Of a stretch of 64,000 bases of DNA, positions 33,095 through 43,117 are shown in pieces. The notes below the pieces were generated by a model. That model was not told where the DNA came from, made no database searches, and saw nothing but the letters and a program-made list of their open reading frames with translations. This DNA is from Limnohabitans sp. JirII-31 (GTDB lineage Bacteria > Pseudomonadota > Gammaproteobacteria > Burkholderiales > Burkholderiaceae_C). The stretch spans positions 1-64,000 of the forward strand of contig NZ_NESA01000012.1 of assembly GCF_002778315.1 (NCBI RefSeq), in the 5' to 3' direction. Within the stretch, counting starts at the first letter, position 1; each line of letters starts with the position of its first letter. Position numbers and translations under genes: made by a program.

Positions 33095-34936
33095 ATGAAC
33101 TTTGAAGAATTGAATTTGGCTCCGGCCATCCTGAAAGCCGTAGTCGAACAGGGCTACGAAACCCCCACCCCCATCCAAGCCCAGGCCATTCCAGCCGTGC
33201 TCGCAGGCCACGACCTGTTGGCAGGTGCCCAAACCGGCACTGGCAAAACTGCCGCCTTCACCTTGCCCATGCTGCACAAGCTCACCATGAGCCGCAGCAC
33301 GGAGAACAAGTTTGGCGTCTACGGTGTGCGTGCCTTGGTGCTCACCCCCACGCGAGAGCTGGCAGCGCAGGTGGAAGAGTCCATCCGCACCTACGGCAAA
33401 TACTTGCAGCTCACCTCCACCGTCATCTTTGGCGGCGTGGGCATGAACCCACAAGTCGCACGCATCAAAAAAGGGGTGGACATTTTGGTGGCCACACCTG
33501 GTCGTTTGCTTGACTTGCAGCAGCAAGGCATGTTGGACCTGTCCACCGTGCAGATGTTGGTCCTCGATGAGGCCGACCGCATGCTCGACATGGGCTTTAT
33601 CCATGACGTGAAAAAAATCTTGGCCCTGGTGCCCAAAGACAAACAGAGCTTGTTGTTCTCGGCCACTTTCAGCGACGAAATTCGTGAACTGGCCAATGGC
33701 TTGCTCAAGAACCCACAAAGCATTCAGGTCACGCCCAGCAACACCACGGTGCAACGCATCACGCAAGTGGTACACCCAGTGGGTCGTGGCAAGAAAAAGG
33801 CCTTGCTGGCGCACATCATCAACGAACACAACTGGAGCCAGGTGCTGGTGTTCACACGCACCAAATTTGGCGCCAACAACGTGGCCGAGTTTTTGACCAA
33901 AAACGGCATCAGCGCCATGGCGCTGCATGGCAACAAGAGTCAGACTGCACGCACCCAGGCCCTGGCAGGTTTCAAAAGCGGTGACATCCGTGCTTTGGTG
34001 GCCACCGACATTGCCGCACGCGGCATCGACATCGACGAGTTGCCACACGTGGTGAACTACGAAATCCCCAACATCAGCGAAGACTATGTGCACCGCATTG
34101 GCCGTACCGGTCGTGCAGGTTCGAGTGGCGAAGCCGTGAGCCTGGTGTCCTTGGACGAAGAAGGCTTCATGAAAGACATTGAGCACTTCACCAAGCAACA
34201 AGTACCGGTTGTGATGGTCGAAGGTTTCGGGCCCGAGCCCGATGAAAAAGCCGAACCCATCGCCATGGGTCGTCAAACTCTGTGGGGTGGTTTGGGCAAA
34301 CCCCCAGGCCGAGATGTGATGGCAGCCGCGGCCAAAGCAGCGCGCAATGAAATGATGCAACGCATCCGTGACACCAAAGGCGCGTCAGGCGGTGGTGGTG
34401 GTGGACGCGGTGGTCGTGGCCCAGCACCTCGCGGTGAAGGCGGCGACAGCGAAGGCCGTGCCCCACGCCCCAATGGCCATGTGAGCCGCGACCGTAACGG
34501 CGACCGCCCACCACGTGACGGCAACCGTCCACAAGGTCAAGGCCCACGCCCAGCACGCCAGTTTGACAACCGAGGTCCGCGCCAAGACGCACCACGCGCG
34601 CCGCGTGACCTAGAGCCACGCATGCCGCGTGACAACGAGGCACGTGCACCGCGTCGCGATGACGACGACTTCCAGCCCCGCGCCAACGCGCATTTGGGCA
34701 CCCAAAGCGGTGTCAATGCCTTTGGCCACAAAACCCAAGGCGGCGGTCAACGCCAGCCCGACCCCACACGCACCAGCGTTGACCTCATGACCGAGCGCAA
34801 GCGCGGTGGCGGCGGCTTTGGTGGCGGCGGTGGCCGACGCAATGGTGGTGGTGGCGGTGGGGGTGGTCGCAGTGGCGGTGGTGGCGGCCGTTCAGGCGGT
34901 GGTGGCTACGGTGGTGGTGGCGGTTACGCACGCTAA
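33095..34936 (+). CDS. rhlE: DEAD-box ATP-dependent RNA helicase, RhlE type
   Basis: A 613-residue helicase. Motifs in order: Q motif [12 protein letters not shown] (~23-34), I AQTGTGKT (~45), Ia [20 protein letters not shown] (~152-160), [37 protein letters not shown] (~335). It unwinds short RNA duplexes in ribosome assembly and RNA decay. Residues ~430-613 are a long basic, Gly/Arg/Pro-rich tail (RGG-like repeats, then poly-Gly), probably disordered RNA-binding sequence that may also drive condensation. The start codon lies close to the usual MNFEEL of RhlE. Confidence 0.94.
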   Translation: MNFEELNLAPAILKAVVEQGYETPTPIQAQAIPAVLAGHDLLAGAQTGTGKTAAFTLPMLHKLTMSRSTENKFGVYGVRALVLTPTRELAAQVEESIRTYGKYLQLTSTVIFGGVGMNPQVARIKKGVDILVATPGRLLDLQQQGMLDLSTVQMLVLDEADRMLDMGFIHDVKKILALVPKDKQSLLFSATFSDEIRELANGLLKNPQSIQVTPSNTTVQRITQVVHPVGRGKKKALLAHIINEHNWSQVLVFTRTKFGANNVAEFLTKNGISAMALHGNKSQTARTQALAGFKSGDIRALVATDIAARGIDIDELPHVVNYEIPNISEDYVHRIGRTGRAGSSGEAVSLVSLDEEGFMKDIEHFTKQQVPVVMVEGFGPEPDEKAEPIAMGRQTLWGGLGKPPGRDVMAAAAKAARNEMMQRIRDTKGASGGGGGGRGGRGPAPRGEGGDSEGRAPRPNGHVSRDRNGDRPPRDGNRPQGQGPRPARQFDNRGPRQDAPRAPRDLEPRMPRDNEARAPRRDDDDFQPRANAHLGTQSGVNAFGHKTQGGGQRQPDPTRTSVDLMTERKRGGGGFGGGGGRRNGGGGGGGGRSGGGGGRSGGGGYGGGGGYAR

Positions 34937-34956
34937 CCCCTGTGCACTCTGCAACC

Positions 34957-34981
34957 AAAAGCCCGCTGACGCGGGCTTTTT
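34957..34981. terminator. Intrinsic terminator after rhlE (bidirectional)
   Basis: AAAAGCCCGC (34957-34966), loop TGAC, GCGGGCTTTT (34971-34980) plus one more T. GC-rich stem flanked by A-run and T-run, so it can end both rhlE and the convergent 2-hydroxyacid dehydrogenase gene. Confidence 0.9.
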
Positions 34982-35000
34982 GCTGGGGCTCGTCACACCG

Positions 35001-35936
35001 TCAAGACTGACACTCTGGCACAGGCGTCAACAAGGGCTGCTTTTGATAGAAGGCCTTCAAGTTAGCCATCGCCAAATCGGCCATGGCGCGTCGTGTTTCT
35101 TGGGTGCCACTGGCCATGTGCGGCGTCAGCACCACATTGGGCAAGGTGCGCAACTCCGACGGAACCTTGGGCTCGTCCCAAAACACATCCAGACCAGCGC
35201 CCGCAATGGCCTTGTCCTTCAATGCCTGAATCAACACCGGTTGATCTACCACCGAGCCACGCGCCACGTTGATCAAATAACCCGTAGGACCCAAGGCCTG
35301 CAACACACTCGCACCGATCAAGTTTTTTGTGTGCTCACCGCCGGGCACAGCCACCACCAAAAAGTCAACCTCGGCGGCCAAAGCAGTGGCTGTTAAATAA
35401 AAGGGGTAGGTCAAATCAAGCTTGGCTTCTCGTCCGGTGTAGGACACCGTCATGTCAAAAGCCTCGGCCCGTTTGGCAATGGCGCGGCCAATGCGGCCCA
35501 TACCCACCAATCCAAGGCGCGCGCCAGAAACTTTGCGCGTCAAAGGAAAGGGCTCATTCACCCAATCGCCGTTGCGCAAAAAACGATCGGCTTGTGGAAT
35601 GCGACGCCCAATCGACAACATGAGCCCCAACGCCAAGTCAGCCACATCGTCGGTCAGCACCCCTGGCGTATGCGTCACCACAATGCCGCGCTCTTTGGCC
35701 GCTTCCACATCAATGCCGTCATAACCCACGCCAAATACGGAAATGATCTTCACGCCGGGCAACATCGACAACAACTTTCGATCCACCTTCGCATCGCCAC
35801 CGCCCACCAGGGCCGTGACGCGTGACAGTGCGCCCGGGTCATTGATGTGGGCACGGTCGTGCACCACATAGTCTTTTTGCAGGTCGTTCATCATGAACAC
35901 GGGCAAATTGGAGACTTGCATGATTTCTTGAGTCAT
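35001..35936 (-). CDS. D-isomer-specific 2-hydroxyacid dehydrogenase (glyoxylate/hydroxypyruvate reductase-like)
   Basis: A 311-residue NAD(P)-dependent reductase of 2-oxoacids. Rossmann motif GLVGMGRIGRAIAKRAEAF (~150-168), NVARGSVVD with the catalytic Arg (~228-236), Glu in DVFWDEPKVP and catalytic His in LTPHMASGT (~280) form the expected Arg-Glu-His set. Length is typical of the GhrB/GyaR group. Start chosen at 35936 (MTQEIMQV), with a further Met at 35921 as alternative; a long in-frame extension reaches into the divergent enoyl-CoA hydratase gene. Confidence 0.9.
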   Translation of the reverse strand: MTQEIMQVSNLPVFMMNDLQKDYVVHDRAHINDPGALSRVTALVGGGDAKVDRKLLSMLPGVKIISVFGVGYDGIDVEAAKERGIVVTHTPGVLTDDVADLALGLMLSIGRRIPQADRFLRNGDWVNEPFPLTRKVSGARLGLVGMGRIGRAIAKRAEAFDMTVSYTGREAKLDLTYPFYLTATALAAEVDFLVVAVPGGEHTKNLIGASVLQALGPTGYLINVARGSVVDQPVLIQALKDKAIAGAGLDVFWDEPKVPSELRTLPNVVLTPHMASGTQETRRAMADLAMANLKAFYQKQPLLTPVPECQS

Positions 35937-36021
35937 GGTCTGAGCTTTCCATCTATCTTGTAATAAGCCTGACTTTACCCTTTGACACAGTCCCTGCGGC
36001 ACTCCACTAACATCGGTGACC

Positions 36022-36813
36022 ATGACATCTCCCATGCCCCCCCTTGAAGGCACGCCCTCCCTGGAGGTCACCGGCGCAGTCGCCACCCTCACACTGCGTC
36101 GACCGTCCCAGCGCAACAGCTTGACCGACGAAGACCTGCACATGTTGATGACGCATTTCGACGCCATCAACCACAACCCGGCCATCCAAGTCGTGGTCCT
36201 GCAAGCCAGCACCCACGGTCAAGACAAGCCCGTCTTCAGCGCAGGCTACAACGTGGGCGGCTTTGACAACGACGTCATGGCGCCCTTGTTTTTTGAAAAG
36301 ATTCCCGAAGCCCTTGAGCGTTTGCGCCCCATCACCATTTGCGCACTCAACGGCAGCGTATACGGAGGCGCCACCGACCTGGTGCTGGCCTGCGACCTGC
36401 GCGTGGGCTTGTGCGGCATGAGTTGGCGCATGCCGGCTTGTGCTCTCGGGCTGCACTACTACCCCAGCGGGCTGCGGCGTTATGTGAGTCGCTTTGGTTT
36501 GAACGCCAGCAAGCGTGCCTTCTTGCTCGGACAGTCCTTGCGCTTTGAAGACCTGAAGGCGCTGGGCCTGTTTGAAACTTTGGCTGAGGCAGACCAACTT
36601 GACAGTGCGGTAACGCAACTGGTCCAAACGCTCACCCGCATGGCACCTTTGGCTTTGCAAGCCACCAAACAAAGTTTGAACGAAGTGGCTGCTGGCCTGT
36701 ATTGCGAACCCGTGCTCAAAGAGCGGGCTCGCCAATCGGTGCACAGCAGTGACTTTTCCGAAGGCCGTGCTGCGTTCGCTGAGCGCCGCCCTCCAGTTTT
36801 CACAGGCCGTTGA
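36022..36813 (+). CDS. Enoyl-CoA hydratase/isomerase family protein
   Basis: A 263-residue crotonase-fold protein. LTLRRPSQRNSLTDEDLHML near the start, the oxyanion-hole loops SAGYNVGGF (~75) and NGSVYGGATDLVLACDLRV (~112-130). The position of the first catalytic Glu of true enoyl-CoA hydratases is occupied by Ala/Thr in YGGATDL, so a simple hydratase is doubtful and another crotonase reaction is likely. First of a three-gene run with a thioesterase and gloA (10 bases, then a 4-base overlap). Confidence 0.8.
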   Translation: MTSPMPPLEGTPSLEVTGAVATLTLRRPSQRNSLTDEDLHMLMTHFDAINHNPAIQVVVLQASTHGQDKPVFSAGYNVGGFDNDVMAPLFFEKIPEALERLRPITICALNGSVYGGATDLVLACDLRVGLCGMSWRMPACALGLHYYPSGLRRYVSRFGLNASKRAFLLGQSLRFEDLKALGLFETLAEADQLDSAVTQLVQTLTRMAPLALQATKQSLNEVAAGLYCEPVLKERARQSVHSSDFSEGRAAFAERRPPVFTGR

Positions 36814-36823
36814 AGGAGCGCCC

Positions 36824-37369
36824 ATGACAACACCCACCGACACCTTGCAACAGTGGTTAGACCAAGAAGCTCTTGTGCGCAGCCTGATGCTGCCCCATGG
36901 CGTCACGCCGTTGGACGATGTGCGGCCACGCACGGGCTTAGAGCTGATTCAAGGCATGCTGCAAGGCCACACTCGGCCCGCCCCGTTTTCCAAGCTGCTG
37001 GATTTTTGGCTGGTCGAAGCCAGTGCAGGCCACGTCGCATTTCAAGGCGCGCCACATGCCGAATTTTTCAACCCCATGGGCACCGTGCATGGCGGCTGGT
37101 TTGCCACCCTGCTCGACTCTGCCATGGGCTGCGCGGTGCACACCCTGCTACCTGCTGGCCGTGGCTACACCACCTCGGGCCTGACCGTGAACTTGGTCAA
37201 AGCCCTCACGCCCAAAGTGCAGCGCGTGCGCGCCATTGGCAATGTGCTGCACAGCGGGCGTCAGATGGCCTCAGCCGAGGCCAGCTTGCTGGGCCCCGAC
37301 GGCACGCTCTACGCCCATGCCACCACCACCTGTTTGATTTTTGACTTACCAGGACCCTCCCAACCATGA
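36824..37369 (+). CDS. PaaI-type hot-dog thioesterase
   Basis: A 181-residue hot-dog fold acyl-CoA thioesterase. [25 protein letters not shown] (~83-107) is the PaaI signature with the HGG loop and catalytic Asp. [38 protein letters not shown] covers the central helix and the second strand. It hydrolyses acyl- or aryl-CoA thioesters, and its location right after a crotonase family gene suggests removal of CoA from a product or dead-end intermediate. A clear RBS (GAAGGAG) precedes ATG 36824; stop overlaps gloA by 4 bases. Confidence 0.87.
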   Translation: MTTPTDTLQQWLDQEALVRSLMLPHGVTPLDDVRPRTGLELIQGMLQGHTRPAPFSKLLDFWLVEASAGHVAFQGAPHAEFFNPMGTVHGGWFATLLDSAMGCAVHTLLPAGRGYTTSGLTVNLVKALTPKVQRVRAIGNVLHSGRQMASAEASLLGPDGTLYAHATTTCLIFDLPGPSQP

Positions 37370-37755
37370 GACTCTTACACACCATGCTGCGCGTGGGCGA
37401 CATGCAACGCTCGATTGACTTTTACACCCAAGCCATGGGCATGCAGTTGCTGCGCACCACCCAACGCCCAGACCAACATTACGACCTCGCCTTTGTAGGC
37501 TACGGTGGCAACCCCGACCAAGCTGAAATTGAGTTGACCTACAACTACGGCGTCACGTCTTACGACTTGGGCACCGCCTACGGCCACATTGCGATTGGCG
37601 TGTCGGACATCCGCGCCACCTGCGACAAGATCCGCCAAACCGGCGGCACCATCACACGCGAACCAGGTGCCGTCAAAGGCGGCAACACCATGATTGCCTT
37701 TGTGCAAGACCCCGATGGCTACAAGATTGAGCTGATCGAACGCGCAGAAGCGTAA
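37366..37755 (+). CDS. gloA: Lactoylglutathione lyase (glyoxalase I)
   Basis: A 129-residue Ni/Zn glyoxalase I that isomerises the methylglyoxal-glutathione hemithioacetal to S-lactoylglutathione. Metal ligands are visible: His5 ([10 protein letters not shown]), Glu ~57 ([10 protein letters not shown]), His ~73 (YGHIAIGV) and Glu ~122 (YKIELIE). Length matches E. coli GloA (135). Translationally coupled to the thioesterase by ATGA; followed by a strong terminator. Confidence 0.94.
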   Translation: MRLLHTMLRVGDMQRSIDFYTQAMGMQLLRTTQRPDQHYDLAFVGYGGNPDQAEIELTYNYGVTSYDLGTAYGHIAIGVSDIRATCDKIRQTGGTITREPGAVKGGNTMIAFVQDPDGYKIELIERAEA

Positions 37756-37780
37756 GGGGCTTAAACCACCACAGTGGACA

Positions 37781-37806
37781 TGAAAAAAGGGCCTTGCGGC
37801 CCTTTT
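37781..37806. terminator. Intrinsic terminator between gloA and the HiPIP gene
   Basis: AAAAAAGGGCC (37781-37791), loop TTGC, GGCCCTTTTTT (37796-37806). The stem carries A and T runs on both sides and serves the convergent gloA and HiPIP genes. Confidence 0.92.
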
Positions 37807-37833
37807 TTGTTTGACGTGATGCGTTGACCGCGA

Positions 37834-38160
37834 TCAAGCCTTTTTGGCGTAAGCCGAGCACCAGCCTTTGCCAGCGACTTGCTTGCCCGCAAACAGCGGG
37901 CAGCCACCGGCGGCCGCACCGGCTGCACCTTGGAACAGTGCGCAGTTGCTGCACATCTGACCTGTGGCGTACTTAGGCTGTTTGGCTTTGTCGACTTTGG
38001 TCGCATCGGCCTTGTATCCCAATGCGGTAGCTTGGGCGTCAGACTCAGCGACCATGGCTTGCGCTTGGGCGGCAGAGGCAAATGCAGCCACGCTGGTCGC
38101 GGCCACGGTTTGCAACATGAAAACACGGCGGTTGGTGGGGGTCTTGAATGCGTTGTTCAT
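37834..38160 (-). CDS. hip: High-potential iron-sulfur protein (HiPIP)
   Basis: A 108-residue exported protein. Residues 1-34 are a Tat-like signal (TNRRVFMLQTVAAT...AQA). The mature part has the four-Cys pattern MCSNCALFQG...GGCPLF...KGWCSAY, the HiPIP 4Fe-4S fold. It carries electrons in the periplasm, classically between the cytochrome bc1 complex and a terminal oxidase or photosynthetic reaction centre. No photosynthesis gene is in the window, so a respiratory role is more likely. Monocistronic by position, with terminator downstream. Confidence 0.94.
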   Translation of the reverse strand: MNNAFKTPTNRRVFMLQTVAATSVAAFASAAQAQAMVAESDAQATALGYKADATKVDKAKQPKYATGQMCSNCALFQGAAGAAAGGCPLFAGKQVAGKGWCSAYAKKA

Positions 38161-38241
38161 AGAGATCTTCGAATAGATAACCAGAAGATGCTGGCGTGCG
38201 CTATCTTAGCGGCTGGCATCGCGGCTTGCCATGGCTTTAGA

Positions 38242-38814
38242 TCAACCCCGTCGCTTCAACAGCACTTCGGCCTGGCCCAACGCATCCAGCGTGTCGACAT
38301 CCAACACACAGCCGGGGTCTGACAGCTCCAATCGCCAAGCACCGCGTTGGGCCACCACAGAACGCGCACCTTCGTCGCCTTGTAGAGCACGCAAAGCCGC
38401 TCCACAGCTGGCATCAAAACCTACCGGGTGTCCCTTCTTATCTTGATAAAAAGGCACCACCACCGGATGCTGCTTCAGTGCCTGCGCCACCACCAGCAGC
38501 GTGGCAGGTAAAACCAAGGGCAAGTCAGCAGGCAAGATCAACCAGCCCTGTGCATCGGCTGTGGCTGCCACCCCACAAGCAATGCTGTCGCCCATGCCGG
38601 GTTGCGCCAAATGCTGGGTGTGTTCGCGCTCTACGATGTGCCAGGGCAAGCCGCTGGCTTGCACGCTGCGCAACACGTGGTCACGCACCCGCTGCCCTGC
38701 CAGCGGTGCATCAAGCTTGTCCACTTGAGCGCCAGAGGCCTTGAAGCGCTCCCCCCGCCCTGCGGCGAGGATGAGCACCACCACCGACGCGGCCTGGTCA
38801 CTCAAATGCTGCAC
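38242..38814 (-). CDS. mocA: MobA-like NTP transferase, molybdopterin cytidylyltransferase (MocA)-like
   Basis: A 190-residue nucleotidyltransferase. VVLILAAGRGERFKASG at the start is the family's nucleotide-binding loop; GMGDSIACGV and LILPADLPLVLPATL (~95) follow. MocA adds CMP to molybdopterin to give the cofactor used by xanthine-dehydrogenase-type enzymes. It overlaps xdhC by 13 bases, so the pair is an operon for finishing molybdoenzymes of that family. No structural molybdenum hydroxylase gene is adjacent. Confidence 0.82.
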   Translation of the reverse strand: MQHLSDQAASVVVLILAAGRGERFKASGAQVDKLDAPLAGQRVRDHVLRSVQASGLPWHIVEREHTQHLAQPGMGDSIACGVAATADAQGWLILPADLPLVLPATLLVVAQALKQHPVVVPFYQDKKGHPVGFDASCGAALRALQGDEGARSVVAQRGAWRLELSDPGCVLDVDTLDALGQAEVLLKRRG

Positions 38815-39797
38815 AAGGTCTCGGTGGGGGCTGCGGCGCTGGCCTGTGCATGGGCCACGTTTTTCACCTGCACAATTTCGGCCACGATGGACACCGCAAT
38901 CTCAGCCGGGGTTTGCGCACCAATCGCCAAACCCACTGGCCCATGCAACCGCGCCAAGGCCTCGGGCGACAAATCAAAGTGTTCGGCCAGCCGCTTTTTG
39001 CGCGCCTCTTGGTTGCGGCGCGATCCCAGGGCGCCGATGTAGAACGCGTTCGAGTTCAAGGCCTCCATCAAGGCCATGTCGTCGAGCTTGGGGTCGTGGG
39101 TGAGTGCCACGATGGCGGTGTGCGCATCGGGCACCAACTGCTGCACCACATCGTCGGGCATGCCCAGCACACGGGTCACGCCCTCAATGCCGAGCGTGGC
39201 GGCGTACTCTTCGCGCGGGTCGCACACCAACACCTCAAAGTCGAGCAAGCTGGCCATCTGTGCCACAGCCTGGCTGAGTTGGCCTGCACCAATCAACAGC
39301 AAGCGCCAGCGCGGACCAAACAAGGTGGTCAAGCTGCTGCCGTCAAACTGCAAAGTGTCGGTGCGCTGCGCGTCACGCAGCGTCACCTGACCCGTGGCCA
39401 AGGTCACGGTGCGCGCCACCAGCTGGTGGGCCGCTGTGCGTGCCAGCACGTCTTGAATCCATTGCACATCGGTGATGGGCTCTTGCACCAAACGCAAGGT
39501 GCCACCACAGGGCAGGCCAAAGCGTGCGGCCTCTTCTTTGCTCACACCGTAAGCCACCATCGACGGGTGCGACAAGGTGTCGTACTCACCGGCCTTGATG
39601 CGGGCGATCAAATCGTCTTCCACACATCCGCCCGACACCGAGCCACTGACCACCCCATCGTCACGCACGGCCAACAAGGCACCTGGAGGACGCGGGGCAC
39701 TGCCCCAGGTCTCTACCACTGTGACCAGGGTGACGCGTCGACCCGCTTGTCGCCAAGCGAGCACATCACTCAACACGCGTAAGTCCAAACTTTCCAT
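38802..39797 (-). CDS. xdhC: XdhC/CoxI-family molybdenum hydroxylase maturation factor
   Basis: A 331-residue protein. The N-terminal XdhC_CoxI domain shows TWGSAPRPPGALLAVRDDG...GSVSGGCVEDDL; the C-terminal Rossmann domain begins LLIGAGQLSQAVAQMASLLDFEVLVCDPR (~195-225), with ALGSRRNQEARKKRL near 280. XdhC binds and sulfurates the molybdenum cofactor and delivers it to xanthine dehydrogenase-like enzymes. The start MESLDLRV (39797) fits relatives; upstream Met codons (39827, 39884) are alternatives. Confidence 0.88.
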   Translation of the reverse strand: MESLDLRVLSDVLAWRQAGRRVTLVTVVETWGSAPRPPGALLAVRDDGVVSGSVSGGCVEDDLIARIKAGEYDTLSHPSMVAYGVSKEEAARFGLPCGGTLRLVQEPITDVQWIQDVLARTAAHQLVARTVTLATGQVTLRDAQRTDTLQFDGSSLTTLFGPRWRLLLIGAGQLSQAVAQMASLLDFEVLVCDPREEYAATLGIEGVTRVLGMPDDVVQQLVPDAHTAIVALTHDPKLDDMALMEALNSNAFYIGALGSRRNQEARKKRLAEHFDLSPEALARLHGPVGLAIGAQTPAEIAVSIVAEIVQVKNVAHAQASAAAPTETLCSI

Positions 39798-39906
39798 GGC
39801 AGTCTCATTTCTCTGAGTCAAATTCATCAACAGGGCCAGAGCATAAGCCGCTTGGGTAGGATGCGCAGTGGGCCTTGCCCTCACCTAGACCTTTGAGCTG
39901 TCACCT

Positions 39907-40569
39907 ATGAAACAAATCGCCGACCTTCGCAAAAGCTATGAACGTGCCGAACTCAACGAATCGGCCTCTGCCGCCGACCCGATGCAGCAGTTTGACCTTT
40001 GGCTCAAAGAGGCCATTCAATCGGAAATCCCCGAACCCAACGCCATGACCTTGGCCACCGTGGGCGGGGACTTGCGCCCCAGCACACGCGTGGTGTTGAT
40101 CAAAGGCTACGACGCGCGCGGCATTGTGTGGTTCACCAACTACCAAAGCCGCAAAGGCCAGCAACTCGCGGGCAACCCCTTTGCGGCCCTGCAATTCCAT
40201 TGGGTCGAGTTGGAACGCGTGGTGCGCATCGAGGGCCGAGTGGAAAAAGTCAGCGACGAAGAAAGCGACGCCTACTTCCACAGCCGTCCACTCGACTCAC
40301 GCCTTGGTGCCTGGGCCAGCCCACAAAGCCAGGTGATCGACGGACGCGGCACATTGGTGGCCAATGCCGCCAAATACGGGGCTCAGTTTTTGCTGCAACC
40401 GCCCCGCCCGCCGCACTGGGGGGGCTACCGCTTGGTGCCCGACCAGTGGGAGTTTTGGCAGGGGCGCAAAAGCCGCTTGCATGACCGCCTGCGCTACCGG
40501 CTCAACCCAGCCGCTAGCGTACCCAGCAGCAACTCAGCCAGCTGGGTGCGCGAGCGTTTGGCCCCTTAA
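39907..40569 (+). CDS. pdxH: Pyridoxine/pyridoxamine 5'-phosphate oxidase
   Basis: A 220-residue FMN enzyme converting PNP and PMP to pyridoxal 5'-phosphate. [39 protein letters not shown] (~62-100), [22 protein letters not shown] and the C-terminal [10 protein letters not shown] are the family's FMN- and PLP-contacting segments. Length matches E. coli PdxH (218). Its stop overlaps the convergent TonB receptor gene by 4 bases. Confidence 0.95.
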   Translation: MKQIADLRKSYERAELNESASAADPMQQFDLWLKEAIQSEIPEPNAMTLATVGGDLRPSTRVVLIKGYDARGIVWFTNYQSRKGQQLAGNPFAALQFHWVELERVVRIEGRVEKVSDEESDAYFHSRPLDSRLGAWASPQSQVIDGRGTLVANAAKYGAQFLLQPPRPPHWGGYRLVPDQWEFWQGRKSRLHDRLRYRLNPAASVPSSNSASWVRERLAP

Positions 40570-42647
40570 AAACTGGCCTGTAAGCCCAGCTTCACACTGC
40601 GCCCGGCCAAAGGCGGGGCGTTGCTGCCCATGGTCTGCGTGAGCACCGAGGTGGACGAATACGCCAGTTGGTTGGTCAGGTTGTCGAGCTTGGCAAACAG
40701 CAACCAACGTGTGTTCGCCACACGGGTTTGGTAGTTCACCCCCGCATTCCACAAGGTGTAGCCCGCCGTGGTGACGTCGCCCGCCTCAGGCACGCGGTGT
40801 TGAGCACCGGCATGCGTGAACCCGAAGCGCGCGCCCCAAGCCTGATGTGCCCACACCCAGTCCGCACCCACCCGCATGGGTGCGATGCGCGGCAGGGGGC
40901 GGTTGTGCGTCAAGTCATCGGCACGCACAAAGTCAGCACGCAGCGCCAAGTCCATCGCGCCCCGGCTGGCATCGGCGCTCCATAAGGCTTGGCTGCCCCC
41001 CACCATGCGCAGCGAGGCGCTGGACTCCATCCCCACCAAGCGCGCGCGCACCCCTTCAAAGGCGTAGATGGGCAAGTTGTGTGTGGCATCGTTGCTGCCC
41101 GTCGCTTGCAAAGACAGGTAATTGGCAAAGTCCGACACAAAACCCGTCACCGAGGCCTTGTGCGGCCCGTATTTCCACTCGCCACCAACATCCCATTGCG
41201 TCGCCCGCTCCAGGGCGCTGTTGGCGTTGCCTACCTCAAACGTGCCGGTTGCCGTATGCGGGCCGTTGGCAAAGAGCTCGTAGTCTTTGGGCGCGCGCTG
41301 GCTCCAACTCAGGTGGCTGCTGAGTTGCCAACCGTTTTGCGCTTCACCCTGGCGCAAGTTGCGCATGCCGCCTACCGCCACACTGAACGGGCTGAAGCGT
41401 TTGTCCACCCCGGTGGTTTGGTTGCGCACAGCCACCGACTCGGCGCGTGCGCCTGCACTGAGCTGGCCCCAACCCGTGCTCAGCACCTGGTGGGTGAACA
41501 CCGCGTTGCTCAGGGTGCGACTCGGCGGCACAAAGGCCTCGTCGCCCTGCACAGCCAGTTCATTGGCTTCACGCTGCACGCCCAGCACGCCTTGCAGCTG
41601 CATGCCGTTGGCCCAGCGTTGGGCATACGGCTTGGCCTCCAGGCGCAACTCATGTCCGCCATTGTCAAAACGCGTTCCGGTTGCAGAACCTGGGTATTCG
41701 GTGTGGCTGTAACGGGTGTGGCCCCATTGAAACTTGAGCGCTTGCAGCAGGTCCGCCGTATCACGCCACTCGCCCTCCATCACCTGGTGACGACGCAGCA
41801 TGCCAATGGTCACATCCGACTCAGCCACCGTGCCATAGGTGCTGCGGTATTCACTGGCCGACAGCCCCAAGTAGCCGCGATCAAACAGCAAAGTGCCACC
41901 AGCGCCAGCGCCTTGTGCGTTGCTGGCCGAGTTGCACACCCGCCGCTGCGTGGTGGTCACACCATTGACGGTGCAGTCCATGAGCTTGGGCACCGACAGG
42001 TTGCGGGTGCTGCGGTCAAACGCATCCACATGCAGCACCCAGCGGTCATTGCCGGTCTCGACCATGGCCCCGGTGCTGCGTTCTTGGGCTGCGCCACCCG
42101 CACGCAACTCGGCCTTGCCCAGCGTGCCGCCTGTAGCATCGAAGCTGCGCTCACGCGCAATGCGGTTGTCAATGACATTGACCAGCCCCCCTACGGCACT
42201 GCTGCCATACAACAAGGTGGCAGGGCCGCGCAACACGTCAATCCGCTCGGTGGTGAGGGGGTCAATCGGCACCGCATGGTCAAAGCTCAAGCCTGACACG
42301 TCCATGTTGGCCCCGCCGTTTTGCAAGATCAGCAGTCGGTCCCCGTCCAAACCACGGATGACAGGCCGGCCCACGTTGGGGCCAAACGAGCTGTTGGCAA
42401 TGCCCGGCAAGTTGTCCAACGTTTCGCCCAGGGTGCTGCCCTGGCGCTGCGCCAAAGCTGCGCCAGAGAGTTGCTGCACGGGGGCCGCCAAGCCCGCGTT
42501 GCTGAGCGGCTGGGCGGTGATGGTGACTTCTTGCAGTGGGGTGGTGAACGCTGACGGCGTTGCGCCAGATTGGGATTGCGCCCACACGGCACCCAGGCTG
42601 GCCCATGTGGCCACTGCCACAGCGCTGCGTTGAAAAAACAAATTCAT
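40566..42647 (-). CDS. TonB-dependent outer-membrane receptor, ZnuD-like
   Basis: A 693-residue outer-membrane receptor with a signal peptide (residues ~1-23, ending AVWAQ). The plug domain has [62 protein letters not shown] (~95-160), a close resemblance to ZnuD zinc receptors; the rest is a 22-strand-type barrel ending in LGLQASF with the terminal Phe. Substrate is most likely zinc or another metal, by similarity. It follows a small His/Cys-containing membrane protein and msrA in one apparent operon. Start at 42647 (MNLFFQRS), not the upstream Met. Confidence 0.88.
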   Translation of the reverse strand: MNLFFQRSAVAVATWASLGAVWAQSQSGATPSAFTTPLQEVTITAQPLSNAGLAAPVQQLSGAALAQRQGSTLGETLDNLPGIANSSFGPNVGRPVIRGLDGDRLLILQNGGANMDVSGLSFDHAVPIDPLTTERIDVLRGPATLLYGSSAVGGLVNVIDNRIARERSFDATGGTLGKAELRAGGAAQERSTGAMVETGNDRWVLHVDAFDRSTRNLSVPKLMDCTVNGVTTTQRRVCNSASNAQGAGAGGTLLFDRGYLGLSASEYRSTYGTVAESDVTIGMLRRHQVMEGEWRDTADLLQALKFQWGHTRYSHTEYPGSATGTRFDNGGHELRLEAKPYAQRWANGMQLQGVLGVQREANELAVQGDEAFVPPSRTLSNAVFTHQVLSTGWGQLSAGARAESVAVRNQTTGVDKRFSPFSVAVGGMRNLRQGEAQNGWQLSSHLSWSQRAPKDYELFANGPHTATGTFEVGNANSALERATQWDVGGEWKYGPHKASVTGFVSDFANYLSLQATGSNDATHNLPIYAFEGVRARLVGMESSASLRMVGGSQALWSADASRGAMDLALRADFVRADDLTHNRPLPRIAPMRVGADWVWAHQAWGARFGFTHAGAQHRVPEAGDVTTAGYTLWNAGVNYQTRVANTRWLLFAKLDNLTNQLAYSSTSVLTQTMGSNAPPLAGRSVKLGLQASF

Positions 42648-42715
42648 GGAGAAGTGTTCCGCTGAAAAGAAATGACCACGCGGCGGCACACAGCCACACG
42701 CGCGAAGACGGGAGG

Positions 42716-43117
42716 TCAGTTCAAAACAGCGGGCGGCGCACGGGCCGAGAACAAACGCGCATGCAACCCAAAGCGCTCACGCAGTCGCCAGCGCAGCCAT
42801 GCCGTGGGCACAGCGAAGGCCAACACACACGACCACGCAAAGCCTAGTGCGTCGTGACACAGTTGGTCGTAGAGCTGGCAATCGGCCGTGGTTTTGTGTT
42901 CACCAAACACCCAGCCCCAAGGCGCTGGGGTGGCCGCAGGGGACACGGCAGCTTCAGCTTGGCTGCCCTCGGCCATGGCCTGCGCGTGGACGAGCCCTGA
43001 ATTGCTCGCATGCACAAAGCGGTGTGCCAGCCCCAACGATTGCGCCAACAGCACGAGCAAGGCCAAGACCAACAGGCCTTGACGCACACCCGCCTGCAAG
43101 CGCCAACGTTCAAGCAT
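42716..43117 (-). CDS. Small membrane protein, DUF2946-like, with His/Cys motifs
   Basis: A 133-residue protein. One or two hydrophobic segments (VRQGLLVLALLVLLAQSLGLAHR, ~10-33; ALGFAWSCVLAFAVP, ~90-105) flank a periplasmic-type loop with His and Cys (HRFVHASNSGLVHA, DCQLYDQLCHD), followed by a tail ending SARAPP. Proteins of this appearance commonly sit beside TonB receptors for zinc or copper in Burkholderiales; function is unknown. It overlaps msrA by 8 bases and lies 68 bases ahead of the receptor gene. Confidence 0.7.
   Translation of the reverse strand: MLERWRLQAGVRQGLLVLALLVLLAQSLGLAHRFVHASNSGLVHAQAMAEGSQAEAAVSPAATPAPWGWVFGEHKTTADCQLYDQLCHDALGFAWSCVLAFAVPTAWLRWRLRERFGLHARLFSARAPPAVLN

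Noticed and set aside
34801..34930. GGT/GGC-rich run as an independent satellite or regulatory repeat
   Set aside because: It encodes the poly-Gly end of RhlE in frame, so coding explains it.
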